DNA of 13,577 nt from RBG-16-68-21 sp035286665 (lineage in GTDB: Bacteria > Actinomycetota > Acidimicrobiia > Spongiisociales > UBA11373). Both the position numbers and the translations under genes were made by a program. Location: NCBI GenBank assembly GCA_035286665.1, contig DATECY010000172.1:1-13577 (forward strand), given 5' to 3'. Position 1 is the stretch's first letter; every line of letters begins with the position of its first letter. This document shows positions 13,082-13,577 of the stretch, one piece after another. Under the pieces are notes generated by a model. The model saw only the letters and a program-made list of their open reading frames with translations, made no database searches and was not told the DNA's origin.

Positions 13082-13414
13082 ATGGCCAAGTCATTCCACC
13101 TCGACGTCGTGTCTCCGGAGGCGGTGATCTGGTCGGGCGACGTGCACACGCTCATCACGAGGACCACCGAAGGGGAGATGGGCGTGCTCGCCGATCACGA
13201 GCCGCTGATGGCGGCGCTGGCCACCGGTTCGTCGATCATTCGGGCCGCGGACGGGTCGACGGTCACCCTGGCCATCCACGGCGGCTTCCTCCAGGTCCTG
13301 CACAACGAGGTGACTCTGCTCACCGACCGGGCCGAGATCAGCGACGGCACCGCCGAGGACGCGAGGCGCCTCGCCCAGGCGCTGTCCGAACAAGGGCCCG
13401 AGGTCGAGGCCTAG
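13082..13414 (+). CDS. atpC: F1Fo ATP synthase subunit epsilon, short form
   Basis: 110 residues. Epsilon joins gamma to the c-ring and in many bacteria brakes ATP hydrolysis. The N-terminal beta-sandwich is complete: FHLDVVSPEAVIWSGDV (5-21), EGEMGVLADHEPLMAAL (30-46), IHGGFLQVLHNEVTLLTDRA. The C-terminal part is only about 25 residues (TAEDARRLAQALSEQ, then an acidic tail), enough for one helix where E. coli, at 139 residues, has two. The protein should assemble, but the inhibitory helical arm is shortened. It is the only atp gene set apart by a long gap (152 nt), and its Shine-Dalgarno sits in a hairpin. The stop TAG shares the palindrome CTAG with the stop of the convergent gene. Confidence 0.94.
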   Translation: MAKSFHLDVVSPEAVIWSGDVHTLITRTTEGEMGVLADHEPLMAALATGSSIIRAADGSTVTLAIHGGFLQVLHNEVTLLTDRAEISDGTAEDARRLAQALSEQGPEVEA

Positions 13415-13577
13415 GAGTCTCCTTCGGCGGCGCCGGAGAGGCGGCGGGCGAATTCTTCGACCTGGGTGACGGTGCCCCGGCGGAGCGCATCACGCACCAC
13501 GCCCCAGAACATCGTGGCGAGCATCCCCTTCGGTGAGGCTTCGAGTGCCACGGTGAGGCGGGTCGACCCGGCCGGTT
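13411..13577 (-). CDS. SRPBCC (polyketide cyclase/START-like) family protein, C-terminal end only
   Basis: The last 54 residues of a gene entering from the right edge. They read AGSTRLTVALEASPKGMLAT, then MFWGVVRDALRRGTVTQVEE and FARRL. A TRLTxxxE beta-strand followed by one long amphipathic helix is how SRPBCC proteins end; these have a helix-grip fold with a cavity for hydrophobic ligands. The specific ligand or function cannot be told from this piece, and the family call is moderate. The stop TAG (13413-13411) overlaps the atpC stop within CTAG, so the two convergent genes leave no room for a terminator between them. Confidence 0.55.
   Translation of the reverse strand, partial: PAGSTRLTVALEASPKGMLATMFWGVVRDALRRGTVTQVEEFARRLSGAAEGDS

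Overview
The window is high-GC chromosomal DNA, by eye about two thirds G+C, from an actinobacterium. I lean towards the class Acidimicrobiia or a close uncultivated relative. The reasons are a lipoprotein with a long Thr/Pro linker, the remnant of a DUF222-type HNH gene, the actinobacterial style of the AtpI and gamma subunits, frequent GTG starts and TANNNT -10 boxes. This placement is inference; no rRNA or other marker is present.

Layout. 1-283 (minus): 5' part of an S9-family serine peptidase gene. 328-645 (minus): a MazF/PemK-type toxin with no visible antitoxin. About 646-1760: an accessory scar with no intact gene. It holds a remnant of the front of a DUF222 protein, a short unassigned ORF with one hydrophobic stretch, a possible small structured RNA ending in a perfect 12-bp hairpin, and a remnant of an HNH C-terminus. 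1774-2760: Thr-linker lipoprotein of unknown function. 2812-4917: prmC (release-factor methyltransferase), tsaC (tRNA t6A synthesis) and an unknown membrane protein. 4960-6228: glyA (serine hydroxymethyltransferase). 6305-13414: a complete F1Fo ATP synthase operon in the order atpZ-like, atpI, atpB, atpE, atpF, atpH, atpA, atpG, atpD, atpC. 13411-13577 (minus): 3' end of a convergent SRPBCC-fold gene.

How the parts work together. prmC and tsaC serve translation, glyA feeds one-carbon metabolism, and the atp genes encode the proton-coupled ATP synthase. The atp genes are tightly packed, with overlapping starts and stops or gaps of 3-17 nt, except for 152 nt between atpD and atpC. That gap is full of structure: two hairpins, two opposed heptamer arrays, and a hairpin that encloses the atpC ribosome-binding site. 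The prmC-tsaC gap is built on the same plan. A promoter-like sequence before atpZ overlaps a perfect CRP-type palindrome (TGTGA-N6-TCACA).

I see no new defence system, CRISPR array, tRNA, rRNA or intact mobile element. The observations most worth checking are the CRP-like site, the paired heptamer arrays, the sequestered atpC start, and a short epsilon subunit combined with a degenerate beta DELSEED loop.
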